Part shown: one piece after another, positions 1-9,110 of the stretch
Position numbering within the stretch: the stretch's first letter is position 1
How the letters are laid out: the number at the start of each line of letters is the position of its first letter
NCBI RefSeq assembly: GCF_010470675.1
Contig: NZ_VOIQ01000005.1
Span: 124,001-188,000 of the forward strand
From: Desulfovibrio sp. JC010
GTDB lineage: Bacteria > Desulfobacterota > Desulfovibrionia > Desulfovibrionales > Desulfovibrionaceae
Direction of reading: 5' to 3'
Length of the DNA: 64,000 nt
Notes under the pieces: model-generated
What the model saw: only the letters and a program-made list of their open reading frames with translations
What the model was told of the DNA's origin: nothing
Database searches by the model: none
Translations under genes and position numbers: made by a program

Positions 1-332
1 GTGTGCGTGTGGTTTCCGAAGGTGCCAATATGCCGACCATGCCTGAAGGTATCGAAATCTTCCTCGATGCCGGAATGCTCTACGGTCCCGGTAAGGCTGC
101 CAACGCTGGCGGCGTGTCCGTTTCCGGACTTGAAATGAGCCAGAACAGCATGCGCCTTAATTGGCCCCGTGAAGAAGTCGATAACCGTCTCAAGCATATC
201 ATGCATAATATTCACAAGTCCTGCATGGATACTGCAGAGCATTACGGAACCCCGTTCAACTACGTGAACGGTGCGAACATCGCAGGTTTCGTCAAGGTCG
301 CACAGGCCATGCTGGATCAGGGTGTTGTATAA
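1..332 (+). CDS. gdhA: NAD(P)-specific glutamate dehydrogenase, C-terminal fragment
   Basis: This is the last 110 or so residues of a hexameric glutamate dehydrogenase, which interconverts 2-oxoglutarate plus ammonia and glutamate. The gene begins upstream of the window. Residues near the left edge read VSEGANMP followed by GPGKAANAGGV, the conserved Rossmann-domain stretch of this family, and the segment ending FVKVAQAMLDQGVV is a typical GdhA C-terminus. The frame is open to the first base. A strong terminator follows at once, so it is the last gene of its transcript. Cofactor preference cannot be read from this fragment. Confidence 0.95.
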   Translation, partial: VRVVSEGANMPTMPEGIEIFLDAGMLYGPGKAANAGGVSVSGLEMSQNSMRLNWPREEVDNRLKHIMHNIHKSCMDTAEHYGTPFNYVNGANIAGFVKVAQAMLDQGVV

Positions 333-373
333 AACAGTTTCATATTATATTGTAATATAAAGAATCTGACCAG

Positions 374-412
374 AAAGGCGGACTGCGATGACTTCGCTGT
401 CCGCCTTTTTTT
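374..412 (+). terminator. Intrinsic terminator after gdhA
   Basis: A 10-bp stem (AAAGGCGGAC at 374-383 pairing with GTCCGCCTTT at 399-408) is followed by a run of T. It separates gdhA from the next gene, which starts only about 15 bases later. Confidence 0.9.
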
Positions 413-427
413 GATTATGGGGTGCGC

Positions 428-3418
428 ATGAGTAATAAAATGACATTTTTGGGCGGGCAGAGCCGCCAGTTCAACCTTTACCATGACCTGATGCAGGTCA
501 AGGTCCGGGATATCCTGCTTATTTCCAGCCCCTATGATGCATGGGTCATGGAAGAGGACAGCCGGATATCGGAGCGGATTGTCAGTGAATACCGTGGTTT
601 GAATCTGAGCCGCCCTCCGCGTTTGACATGGGTTTCCAATATTGATGAAGCCCTTGAACTGCTTGATGTGCGTTTTTTCGATCTGGTTATCCTGATGCCC
701 CATTTGACCAATATGGACTGTAACGACATGGGCCGTCGTATCAAGGAAAAGATACCGGGTATTCCAGTGGCGATGTTGGCCCATAAACAGCTGGCTGTAT
801 CGGAAAAAGAGTTATTCGAGAATACGGACCGCCAGTTTGTCTGGTCCGGTGATGCGGAACTGCTGGTGGCCATGGTCAAGAACCTCGAAGACCTGCTCAA
901 TGTGGAGCATGATACTTCCGAGGTCGGGATCAGGGCGATTATTGTGGTGGAGGATTCACCGCGCTATCTGGCTTCGTTTTTGCCGATACTCTACAAGGAG
1001 CTGGTCCGCCAGACTCAGGCTGTGCTTGAGGAAGGGCTGAACTCCGAACACCGGCTGCTGACCATGCGTGCGCGGCCCAAGATACTTGTGGCTCGTACTT
1101 ATGAAGAGGCCATGGTTCTTTTTGAGAAATACGAAACCTATATTCTGGGTGTTATTTCCGATGTGCGTTTTCCGCGCAAGGGGATTCTGGATGGAAATTC
1201 CGGCATAGAACTGCTTAAAAGCATCAAAGAAAGCCGCGATGACATTCCCCTGCTGCTGACCAGTAATGAACCGGAAAATGAGGAACGTGCAAAGGATATC
1301 CCGGCTTGTTTTGTGGATAAGAATTCCCCGGACCTGATGTCTGAAATACGCAAGTTTGTGATGGAGCAGCTGGGGTTCGGTGATTTTATTTTTCGTGATC
1401 TTGAGGGCAATGAAGTTGCGCGGGCAAGCAGCTTGTATTCGCTGGAAAAATCCCTGCGTACTATTGATCAGGATATCTTTATGCGCCATTGCCAGCTGAA
1501 TGATTTTTCGCGCTGGTTTTATGCCCGCACTGAGATCGCACTTGCAAATACTATCCGTCCGTTGCGCGAAAAAGATTTCCCGGATGTGGAAACCCATCGC
1601 GAACATATGCTGGATTTAATCCGTGAAAGACGCATGCAGCGTCAGCAGGGGGTTATTGTTTCCTTTAACCCCAAGGATTTTGACCCGGATACGGACTTTT
1701 TAAAGATCGGAGCCGGATCGCTGGGCGGTAAGGCTCGCGGGATGGCTTTCATCTGCTCCATGCTGGCCCGTAATCCGTGGCTGCATGATAAGTATTCGGA
1801 TATGGTAATCACCGCACCGCGCACCCTGACCATCGGTACTTCCGGGTTTGATGATTTCATGGAGATGAATGACCTTTCCTATCTGGCGACCACCGATCTC
1901 GATGATGATAAGGTGTCTGAAATTTTCAGCGAGGCTTTTTTTCCGGGCTGGATTGAGGCTCAGCTGTGGGCCTATCTTCAGGAGGTGAAGTATCCGCTCT
2001 CCATCCGTTCATCCAGTCTGCTGGAAGATGCCCAGTATCAGGCTTACGCAGGGCTGTATCAGACTTATATGATTCCCAATGACCACCCGGATATTGAGCA
2101 GCGGCTGAAACAGCTGGTTGACGGTATCAAGCTGGTCTGGGCATCTACTTACTACAAGGCTCCGAAATCCTTTTCGCAGCGGGTGAATCAGCGCACGGAT
2201 GAGGAGAAAATGGCGGTCATCATTCAGGAGGTGGCCGGAGAGCAGTACGGTGATTATTATTTTCCTGCCATGTCCGGGGTGGGGCAGTCCTACAACTACT
2301 ATCCCTTCGGCAAGATGAAGCCGGAACACGGGGTGGCAACCATTGCGCTCGGTATCGGTAAATCCGTGGTGGACGGGGAACAGTGCATTCGCTTTTCACC
2401 CAAATATCCAAAAATATTGCCCCAGTGCCCGACATTGCAGGATTCGCTCAAGAACGCCCAGACTTCATTTTACGGGCTGCGCATGGGTAATGGTGAGGTT
2501 TATGATATCCACGGTGATGCAAACCTTGAAAAGCTGGATATTGCTGATTTTGAAGAATCCCTCCCGGTGCGCAAGCTGGCGTCCACCTTTCTTGCAGAGG
2601 AGGGCAGAATCAGGGATACCGCTGCTATTCCCGGCCCCAAGGTTGTGCTTTTTGCTCCGGTACTCAAACACAAGATCATTCCCCTGCCGTCAGTACTGAC
2701 TGATGTGCTTAAGCTGGCTGAGAAAGGTATGGGCGGTCCGGTGGAAATGGAATTCTGCATCAATCTTTTTGAGGATGGACGCAAGCCGGAATTCAATCTG
2801 CTTCAGCTGCGGCCCATGAGCGCGAGGGCCGACCTGAACCGCATCGAGATTACCGATCAGGAGCTTAAAGAAGCGGTCTGTGTTTCCAGCCATGCCCTCG
2901 GTAATGCTGAAAAGGATGATATTGTAGATCTCCTTATTGTGCGCCCGGACAGCTTTGATGTCTCCAAAACGCGCCAGATTGCCATGGAGATTTCGCGCAT
3001 CAACGGGCAACTGGTTAAGCAGAAACGAAAGTACCTGCTGGCCGGACCCGGACGCTGGGGGTCTGCAGACCATTGGCTGGGTATCCCGGTTGAGTGGCCG
3101 GATATTTCAAATGTCTCAGCGATTATCGAGACTTCCAGTGAATCTCTCAAAGTGGAACCGTCGCAGGGATCGCATTTTTTCCATAATATTACTACGCTGG
3201 GCATCAACTACCTGATGGTGCTTGATAAACCCGGAAACCGTATGGATTGGGAATGGTTTGCCGATCAGCATATGATTGAGAAAGGGGAGTACATCAGTCA
3301 CCTGCGATTGCCGGCACCGGTGATACTCAAGGTTGACGGACGCAGTTCGCAGGGGGTAATTCTTCCGGCAAGGGGCAGTGAAGAATATTGCCTGTTGCGC
3401 GAGTGTGTGGCGGAATAA
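428..3418 (+). CDS. Receiver-domain / PEP-synthase-type ATP-grasp protein
   Basis: Protein of about 996 residues. Residues 28-160 look like a degenerate receiver fold. A second receiver spans about 168-320, with acidic VVEDSP near 176 and a likely phospho-acceptor Asp in ISDVRF near 247. From about 425 to 820 there is a PEP-synthase/pyruvate-phosphate-dikinase nucleotide-binding (ATP-grasp) domain, with KIGAGSLGGKARG and PLSIRSSSLLEDAQYQAYAG as landmarks. The last 180 residues (GPGRWGS, GSHFFHNI) do not look like the phospho-histidine swivelling domain or the PEP/pyruvate barrel of true PpsA/PpdK, so PEP synthesis is doubtful. A kinase-like or signalling role is inference. I chose the ATG at 428; a GTG two codons upstream (422) or the ATG at 440 are alternatives. 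The STAS gene follows closely. Confidence 0.8.
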   Translation: MSNKMTFLGGQSRQFNLYHDLMQVKVRDILLISSPYDAWVMEEDSRISERIVSEYRGLNLSRPPRLTWVSNIDEALELLDVRFFDLVILMPHLTNMDCNDMGRRIKEKIPGIPVAMLAHKQLAVSEKELFENTDRQFVWSGDAELLVAMVKNLEDLLNVEHDTSEVGIRAIIVVEDSPRYLASFLPILYKELVRQTQAVLEEGLNSEHRLLTMRARPKILVARTYEEAMVLFEKYETYILGVISDVRFPRKGILDGNSGIELLKSIKESRDDIPLLLTSNEPENEERAKDIPACFVDKNSPDLMSEIRKFVMEQLGFGDFIFRDLEGNEVARASSLYSLEKSLRTIDQDIFMRHCQLNDFSRWFYARTEIALANTIRPLREKDFPDVETHREHMLDLIRERRMQRQQGVIVSFNPKDFDPDTDFLKIGAGSLGGKARGMAFICSMLARNPWLHDKYSDMVITAPRTLTIGTSGFDDFMEMNDLSYLATTDLDDDKVSEIFSEAFFPGWIEAQLWAYLQEVKYPLSIRSSSLLEDAQYQAYAGLYQTYMIPNDHPDIEQRLKQLVDGIKLVWASTYYKAPKSFSQRVNQRTDEEKMAVIIQEVAGEQYGDYYFPAMSGVGQSYNYYPFGKMKPEHGVATIALGIGKSVVDGEQCIRFSPKYPKILPQCPTLQDSLKNAQTSFYGLRMGNGEVYDIHGDANLEKLDIADFEESLPVRKLASTFLAEEGRIRDTAAIPGPKVVLFAPVLKHKIIPLPSVLTDVLKLAEKGMGGPVEMEFCINLFEDGRKPEFNLLQLRPMSARADLNRIEITDQELKEAVCVSSHALGNAEKDDIVDLLIVRPDSFDVSKTRQIAMEISRINGQLVKQKRKYLLAGPGRWGSADHWLGIPVEWPDISNVSAIIETSSESLKVEPSQGSHFFHNITTLGINYLMVLDKPGNRMDWEWFADQHMIEKGEYISHLRLPAPVILKVDGRSSQGVILPARGSEEYCLLRECVAE

Positions 3419-3476
3419 ATTTCCTTTTCAGGAGTATTTTTCCTGCGCTAGTATGGGAATAAGGAGTTTTGAGGGT

Positions 3477-3836
3477 ATGTCTGAGCACGCCGATATTATT
3501 TTTGATTTTACGGAAGAGGACCGGGAGGAGTGTTTGCTCTTATGTCCTAAAGGGCATTTCAACCATTCTACAGTACCTTTGATTCGTGACCATCTATACG
3601 CGCATTGTTGTGAGAATGGTTGCCGGATAGTCATGTGCATGAAAGACGTTGACATGATCGACAGTGCCGGGCTGGGAGTCATGGTTCATGCCCATAAAGC
3701 CTGCGATAAGTACGGCGGCATGATTGTGTTCAGCGATTTTAATGAGATGATCGCCAAGAATATGAAGATGCTGAGTGTGGATAAATATTTGAATTTTTGT
3801 CCGGATCTTCAATCGGCATTTGAGAAGCTCGGTTGA
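3477..3836 (+). CDS. STAS-domain protein (anti-anti-sigma factor-like)
   Basis: A 119-residue single STAS domain of the SpoIIAA/RsbV type, which normally binds or releases an anti-sigma kinase in the cytoplasm. The diagnostic loop is MIDSAGLGVMV, close to the D-S-S/T-G-L-G signature but with Ala at the second hydroxyl position. The ATG at 3477 has AAGGAG at 3461-3466; in-frame codons upstream lack a comparable site. It lies about 60 bases after the receiver/ATP-grasp gene with no terminator between them, so the two are probably co-transcribed. No partner anti-sigma kinase is visible in the window. Confidence 0.85.
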   Translation: MSEHADIIFDFTEEDREECLLLCPKGHFNHSTVPLIRDHLYAHCCENGCRIVMCMKDVDMIDSAGLGVMVHAHKACDKYGGMIVFSDFNEMIAKNMKMLSVDKYLNFCPDLQSAFEKLG

Positions 3837-3861
3837 GTTTTCACCTGCTGATTGTTTATGT

Positions 3862-3889
3862 GGACCTGTTGATTCAGGTCCTTTTTTTT
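3862..3889 (+). terminator. Intrinsic terminator after first STAS gene
   Basis: GGACCTG / CAGGTCC stem with a six-base loop, followed by eight T. It ends the receiver/ATP-grasp-STAS transcript. Confidence 0.9.
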
Positions 3890-3943
3890 GGGGTATTGCT
3901 GAAATTTATAATTAAACGGGATGTCTATTGGCATTTATGATGC

Positions 3944-4432
3944 ATGGTTTCGGCCATGACTAACATAAAGGATAGTATAGACCGTTTCGGTCTTGGGGCT
4001 AATGCCTTGGGATTGAAGGAAAAGGTGGAGGGGCAAAATTCTGACAGTCTGCAGACTATTGAGTCTGTAGTTGATCAGGCTTTTCAAACCCGGTTCGATT
4101 TTATCGAACGTCAAAAAGGGGAATTCACCATTTTTGCACTCAAAGGACGGGTCAGCAATTCAACTGCAAAGTTCTTTAAGGATAAAATCTATAGTGCCGT
4201 TGCTGAAGACGGCTGTAAAATAATTATTAATCTCAGATATGCCAGCCTGATAGACAGCGTCGGCCTTGGGGTATTAATCAATGCCCATAAAAAGGCGGAG
4301 CAGAATGGCGGTATGGTTGTCTTCACCGATGTTCCGGAAAGGATCATGAAGAATCTGAAAATGCTCTACATGGACCGTTTTCTTCATTTTGCACCGACTA
4401 TGAAGCAGGCTGCAAAGATGATGGACTGGTAA
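3944..4432 (+). CDS. STAS-domain protein, paralogue of the preceding one
   Basis: A 162-residue protein with about 50 extra N-terminal residues and a C-terminal STAS domain. Its core IDSVGLGVLINAHKKA followed by NGGMVVFTD and KNLKMLYMDRFLHF aligns closely with the STAS protein just upstream, so this is a tandem duplication. The second hydroxyl position of the loop is Val. It has its own transcript, because a terminator lies between the two genes. The start could be the ATG at 3944 or the one at 3956; neither has a strong ribosome-binding site. Confidence 0.82.
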   Translation: MVSAMTNIKDSIDRFGLGANALGLKEKVEGQNSDSLQTIESVVDQAFQTRFDFIERQKGEFTIFALKGRVSNSTAKFFKDKIYSAVAEDGCKIIINLRYASLIDSVGLGVLINAHKKAEQNGGMVVFTDVPERIMKNLKMLYMDRFLHFAPTMKQAAKMMDW

Positions 4433-4452
4433 GTCCTGAATCATACGAGCTT

Positions 4453-4490
4453 AAAACCCCGGTCCTGATTAATCAGGACCGGGGTTTTAA
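4453..4490. terminator. Bidirectional terminator (36-base perfect palindrome)
   Basis: 4453-4488 is an exact inverted repeat (AAAACCCCGGTCCTGATT and its complement) with A and T flanks. It can stop transcription of the STAS gene from the left and could act on minus-strand read-through from the efflux operon. Confidence 0.85.
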
Positions 4491-4513
4491 TTTTATTGCA
4501 CATTGCCAAACAA

Positions 4514-4592
4514 AGCGGCGAAGCCAAACTAAAAGGTTTTGAAGAGTCCAGAGAAACTTTTGCAAAAGTTTCTCTGGCCGCCGGAGGCATCT
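4514..4592 (-). repeat. Intergenic palindromic repeat, copy 1
   Basis: On the minus strand this begins GATGCCTCCGGCGGCC, passes through a perfect 30-base palindrome (4548-4577, arms CCAGAGAAACTTTTG), and ends AAAACCTTTTAG then GGCTTCGCCGC. The ends match the six other copies while the central hairpin is a different sequence. It lies 27 bases downstream of the efflux permease stop codon. Confidence 0.85.
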
Positions 4593-4618
4593 CTTTTTAT
4601 CAAAAAGCGCGAAGCGCA

Positions 4619-7600
4619 TCAATTCTTCTTGTCAGGAATGCCGAGCAGTTCTCGCTTGGCCCGGCCGCGTTCGTAGGTCCATTTCTGGTACGAATCCATG
4701 TAGGTATAGAAGACCGGGGTCAGATACAGGGTAACCACCTGCGAGAGGATCAGCCCGCCCACGATGGCAAGGCCCATGGGCTGGCGGGCCTGTGCTCCGG
4801 CACCCAGTCCCAGCGCGATGGGCATGGCCCCGGCGATTGCCGCGATGGTGGTCATCATGATCGGCCGGAACCTTTCCAGAGATCCTTTAATTGCCGCTTC
4901 TGCCGGGGAGAGGTTTTCTTTTTCCTCGGCTTCAAGGGCGAAGTCCACCACCATGATGGCGTTCTTTTTGACAATACCGATCAGCATGATGACGCCGACT
5001 ATGCCGAACAGGTCGAGGTCCTTGCCGAATACGGTCAGGGTTATCAACCCGCCGATGGCCGCGGAAGGCAGACCGGAGATAATGGTGATGGGGTGGATGT
5101 AGCTTTCATATAGAATGCCCAGAATCATAAAGATGACAAAGACCGCAATTCCTAACAGGAAATATACGCTGGCCATGGATTTCTGGAATTCATCCGCCGT
5201 GCCTTCGAAGTTTGAGACTACGGTATCCGGAAGATTGTTCAGGGCCAGTTCATTAATTGATGTCGTGGCATCGCTGAGGGAATAACCGGGGGCGATGTTG
5301 AAGGAGTAAGTTACCGAGGGCAGCATACCGGTATGGTTGACCTGCATGGGGCCGGGTTTTTCTTCAAAGCTGGCAACGGAATCCAGTCTGATCAGGTCAC
5401 CGTTCTTATTGGCGACATGCAGCTTCATCAGGTCGCGGGGATCGCGCTGGTTGTAGGGCAATACCTGCAGGATGACCCAGTACTGGTCGGTGTCGCCGTA
5501 GATGGTCGAGACCTTGCGTTCCGAGTAGGCAGAGTTGAGGGTGTTTTCGATGTCGTGGGCGGTGATTCCGTAGTAGGAAGCCTTGTCGCGGTCGATCTTG
5601 ACCCACAGTTCCGGGTTCTGGTCCAGCAGGTCGGAAGTGAGTCCGGTGAGGTACGGAATCTGGCGCAACTGCATTTCGAATTTCGGAGCCAGTGAGAACA
5701 GCTCCTGCTGATCCGGGGCCTGTACCGTGTATTGGTAGAGGTTCTTGGTGGACTTTGCGGTCAGCCTGATCATGGGCGGGTTCTGAATCCAGCACATGAT
5801 GCCCGGTTCGTTGTTGAGTTTGTACATCAGTTCACGGGCAACTTCATCAGCTGTCATTTCGCGGTCTCCCGGAGGAACCAGCATGGGGAAGACGTAGCCC
5901 TGATTCTGGATGGGTGCCCCGGCTACAGTGATTACGCTGCGGATATTGGGGTCATCCATGAGCAGCGGCTCAAGTTTTTTGATGTGGCTTTTCATGGCAT
6001 TGTAGGAAATTCCCTGTTTGGCCTGCGCGAATCCCTGACAATAGCTCAGGTCGTCCGTGGGCAGGAAACCTTTAGGAATAACCATGAAAAAGTGGATGGT
6101 TGCAAGCAGGATAAGCCCGGCTCCGACCATGGTCCATGCCCGGTGGCGCATGACAAAATGGAGTGACTTGTCATACATGCGCAGCAGGAAATCAAAGAAG
6201 GGGTCGGATTCGGAAAGCTTGCTGCCCGGCTTGAGTATGCGGCTGGCCAGCATGGGGGTCATGGTCAGCGAGACCACGCCCGAAGCAAGGATTGCCACGG
6301 TGATGGTCATGGCGAATTCATGCAGGATACGCCCGATGATCCCGGACATGTACATGAGCGGGATGAAAACCACCGCCAGTGACAGGGTCATGGAAATAAT
6401 AGTGAAGGTGATCTGTTTGGCTCCGTCCAGCGCGGCCTGATACGGCTTCTTGCCCATTTCCAGATGGCGGACAATGTTTTCGATCATGACCACTGCATCA
6501 TCGACCACGAATCCTACGGATAGGGTCAGGGCCAGCAGGGAAAGGGTGTCCAGCGAGTAGCCCAGCACATACATGATGGCAAAGGTAAAGACGATGGACA
6601 CCGGAACCGCAACAGCGGCGATGATGGTTGCAGAAAAGTTTTTCAGGAAAAAGAAGATAACGCAGATGACAAAGAAAATCGCCAGCATCAGGGTTTCCTG
6701 CACATCGTAAACCGCTTCTTCAATAGGAATAGAGCGGTCATAGAGGACCTTCATCTGAATTCCGGCGGGAATCTGGTCCCGGATGGTGGGCAGCATTTCC
6801 TGAATGGTTTTACACACTTCAATAGTGTTGGAACCGGGCTGCTTTTTGATGGCGATGACAATGCCGCGTTTGCCGTCAATCCATGAACCCGATTTATCCG
6901 ACTGCACGGAGTTGATGACCTCACCCACATCGGAAAGACGTACAGTCCTGCCCTCATTGGATTCAAAGATCATGGGCATGAATTCATCGGCATTCTTCAG
7001 CTGTCCGGTGGCTTCAACAGTTACTGATTGCTTTTTGTTGTCCAACGTACCTACCGGTTCCTTGACGTTCTGGGCTGCGATGGCTTCGCGGATGTCATCA
7101 ATATTAATGCCTCGGGCAGCCAGTTTCTCCGGATTGACACGTACCCGCACCGCCAGTTTGGATTCCCCGTAAACCTCTACCTTGGAAACGCCGTTGACCA
7201 TGGAGATGGTGTCGGTGAGGAAAGTGGTGGTGTACTCGTTGACCTTGTACAGGGGCATGGATTCAGACCAGATGGCCATGTAGAGGACCGGGTCGTCGGC
7301 GGGGTTGAATTTTTCATAGTAGGGCTGCTGCGGCAGGTCGGTGGGCAGGTTGCCGCTGGCCCGCGATATGGCCGCCTGTGTGTCCGAGGCCGCGCCGTCA
7401 ATGTCGCGGTCGAGGTCGAACTGCAGGGTGATCAGGGTCTGGCCCTGTGAGTTTACGGAACTCATGGAACGCAACCCCGGAGTGGAAGTGAATTCCTTTT
7501 CCAGCGGGGTTGCCACTGATGAGGCCATTGTTGAGGGGCTGGCTCCGGGCAGGATGGCGGTGACCTGCAGGGTCGGGAATTCAACCGCAGGCAGGTAGCT

Positions 7601-7702
7601 GACCGGGAGACGCAAATAGCCGACAATGCCGAAAAAGACCATGCCGATGACCACCAGCGCGGTCATGACCGGACGTTTGATGAAAAGTTCGGTGATATTC
7701 AT
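4619..7702 (-). CDS. RND efflux transporter permease (HAE1 / AcrB-MdtB type)
   Basis: A 1027-residue inner-membrane drug/proton antiporter of the RND superfamily. It opens with MNITELFIKRPVMTALVVIGM, the standard first membrane helix, then the porter-domain sequence PTLQVTAILPGASP. The helix-4 segment with two adjacent Asp (SVGFVVDDAVVMIENI) carries the proton-relay residues. The C-terminal half repeats the topology (IMLIGIVKKNAIMVVDFA, then GSLERFRPIMMTT). Length is normal. It starts two bases after the adaptor gene stops, forming a two-gene operon. No outer-membrane TolC-like gene is adjacent, so a shared channel is likely. The substrate cannot be predicted. Confidence 0.96.
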   Translation of the reverse strand: MNITELFIKRPVMTALVVIGMVFFGIVGYLRLPVSYLPAVEFPTLQVTAILPGASPSTMASSVATPLEKEFTSTPGLRSMSSVNSQGQTLITLQFDLDRDIDGAASDTQAAISRASGNLPTDLPQQPYYEKFNPADDPVLYMAIWSESMPLYKVNEYTTTFLTDTISMVNGVSKVEVYGESKLAVRVRVNPEKLAARGINIDDIREAIAAQNVKEPVGTLDNKKQSVTVEATGQLKNADEFMPMIFESNEGRTVRLSDVGEVINSVQSDKSGSWIDGKRGIVIAIKKQPGSNTIEVCKTIQEMLPTIRDQIPAGIQMKVLYDRSIPIEEAVYDVQETLMLAIFFVICVIFFFLKNFSATIIAAVAVPVSIVFTFAIMYVLGYSLDTLSLLALTLSVGFVVDDAVVMIENIVRHLEMGKKPYQAALDGAKQITFTIISMTLSLAVVFIPLMYMSGIIGRILHEFAMTITVAILASGVVSLTMTPMLASRILKPGSKLSESDPFFDFLLRMYDKSLHFVMRHRAWTMVGAGLILLATIHFFMVIPKGFLPTDDLSYCQGFAQAKQGISYNAMKSHIKKLEPLLMDDPNIRSVITVAGAPIQNQGYVFPMLVPPGDREMTADEVARELMYKLNNEPGIMCWIQNPPMIRLTAKSTKNLYQYTVQAPDQQELFSLAPKFEMQLRQIPYLTGLTSDLLDQNPELWVKIDRDKASYYGITAHDIENTLNSAYSERKVSTIYGDTDQYWVILQVLPYNQRDPRDLMKLHVANKNGDLIRLDSVASFEEKPGPMQVNHTGMLPSVTYSFNIAPGYSLSDATTSINELALNNLPDTVVSNFEGTADEFQKSMASVYFLLGIAVFVIFMILGILYESYIHPITIISGLPSAAIGGLITLTVFGKDLDLFGIVGVIMLIGIVKKNAIMVVDFALEAEEKENLSPAEAAIKGSLERFRPIMMTTIAAIAGAMPIALGLGAGAQARQPMGLAIVGGLILSQVVTLYLTPVFYTYMDSYQKWTYERGRAKRELLGIPDKKN

Positions 7703-7704
7703 GG

Positions 7705-8880
7705 TTACTCACCGCTCTTTTCTTTGGACGCTTTGGGGGCTGCAGAGGTGTTGTTGCCGGAATTTTTAACGGTGATCGCCGCACCGGGGAAGAGGCGCAG
7801 CTGTCCGTCAGAAACAATGACCTCTTTATCCTTCAGACCTTTGCTGAGAATATCCAGTTTGCCCATCCTGCGTTCAACGCTTACGGGTTGCATATCTACA
7901 GTATTGTTGCTGTGGGCGATCCAGACGAATTTACCTTCCGGCCCGGTGCAGGTGGCTTCCATGGGGATGCGGATTACATCTTCTTCATAAAGCTTGAGCC
8001 GGACTTCCACGTAATTGCCGGGCCAGAGGGCGTTGTTGCTGTTTTCAAAGCGGCCCTGCATCCAGATGGTTCCGGTTTTGGTGTCGACATTGTTATCGAT
8101 GAATACCAGTTCGCCGATTTCGGGTTTGTCGCGGCCCTCGGTGATGGCGAGAACTTCAAGGGTTTTGTTGGCTGAATATTTCTGCACTTCGGCCAGATAC
8201 TTCTGGGGCAGATAGAAATTTACGGCAATGGGGGAGATTTTGTTGATGACTACCAGTTCGTCCTTGTTTTCCTCGATAAGATTGCCTTCTGTGGGATTTA
8301 CATATCCGGCAAGGCCGTCGATGGGAGAACGGATGAAGCAGTATTTAAGATCATTGCGTGCATCTTCCAGTTTAGCCTGAGTGACCGCAATGGCATCGCT
8401 GGCGGTTTTCATGTCCAACCGCTTTTCTTCGAAATTCTCTTCACTGACAACCTTGCGCTCCACAAGGTCGCGATAGCGGTTGTAATCTTTGCGGGCCTGT
8501 TCATACTTGGTTTTGTCTGAAGCCAGTTCCGCCCTGAGCTGCCCGATGGAAGCCTCGTAGGGAGACGGGTCCATGGTGAAAAGCTGCTGGCCTTCTGTTA
8601 CCTCCTGCCCGTCTTTGATGAAGATTCTGCTTAAATATCCGGTCACCCTTGAGCGCACAGTAATTGAATCGATGGCTTTTACCGTACCGATTGCGGTCAG
8701 ATAGTAAGGGGTGTTTTTCAGTTCGGCTTTGGCTGTGGTTACCGGGGCGGGCGGGTAGCCGGTGAGTCCCTGTTTGTCATCCTTGCATGCACTTAGTGGT
8801 AGAAAAGTACAAAGGATAATCAGAATGGTGATGATACGGGCTGGAAGGTATTGAGAAAGGCAATTGCAACTGCGGCACAT
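7705..8880 (-). CDS. RND efflux periplasmic adaptor (membrane-fusion lipoprotein)
   Basis: A 391-residue AcrA/MdtA-type adaptor that would join the RND pump to an outer-membrane channel. The N-terminus has a hydrophobic stretch ending LSACKDD, a lipobox with Cys near residue 32. Then come the biotinyl-lipoyl half (VRSRVTGYLSRIFIKDGQEVTEGQQLF), an alpha-helical hairpin at about 115-180 and the second lipoyl half (CFIRSPIDGLAGYV). It is first in its operon, next to the efflux permease. A perfect inverted repeat lies in the divergent promoter region upstream. Confidence 0.93.
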   Translation of the reverse strand: MCRSCNCLSQYLPARIITILIILCTFLPLSACKDDKQGLTGYPPAPVTTAKAELKNTPYYLTAIGTVKAIDSITVRSRVTGYLSRIFIKDGQEVTEGQQLFTMDPSPYEASIGQLRAELASDKTKYEQARKDYNRYRDLVERKVVSEENFEEKRLDMKTASDAIAVTQAKLEDARNDLKYCFIRSPIDGLAGYVNPTEGNLIEENKDELVVINKISPIAVNFYLPQKYLAEVQKYSANKTLEVLAITEGRDKPEIGELVFIDNNVDTKTGTIWMQGRFENSNNALWPGNYVEVRLKLYEEDVIRIPMEATCTGPEGKFVWIAHSNNTVDMQPVSVERRMGKLDILSKGLKDKEVIVSDGQLRLFPGAAITVKNSGNNTSAAPKASKEKSGE

Positions 8881-9013
8881 GGGCTAAATCTCCTTACTGC
8901 TGGTAATGTATTTATAATGTAGCTTAATTTGTTTATGTTTTAAAGTCGCAAGTGGTTAATTTATGGTTGTTTCAAATAAACGCAAGTGAATTTATTTTTG
9001 TAATAACTTGATC

Positions 9014-9034
9014 TTTGCATATATTGTATGCAAA
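9014..9034. promoter_or_regulatory. Perfect inverted repeat, candidate operator
   Basis: TTTGCATA-N5-TATGCAAA, an 8-bp dyad, lies in the 230-base AT-rich region between the divergent efflux adaptor and the DAK2-DegV gene. Its symmetry and place suggest a dimeric repressor site, possibly for the pump. No regulator gene lies beside it. Confidence 0.45.
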
Positions 9035-9110
9035 TAAAGATTGGTTTTTGTGACGAATGTTACAATGTTTAATGTGCCACCAAGAAAAAAATATTTAGCT
9101 CTTTTTATAT

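Noticed and set aside
317-3301. Long minus-strand frames opposite the receiver/ATP-grasp gene
   Set aside because: They are mirror frames of a clearly coding gene with strong family matches, and show no independent start signals or recognisable domains.
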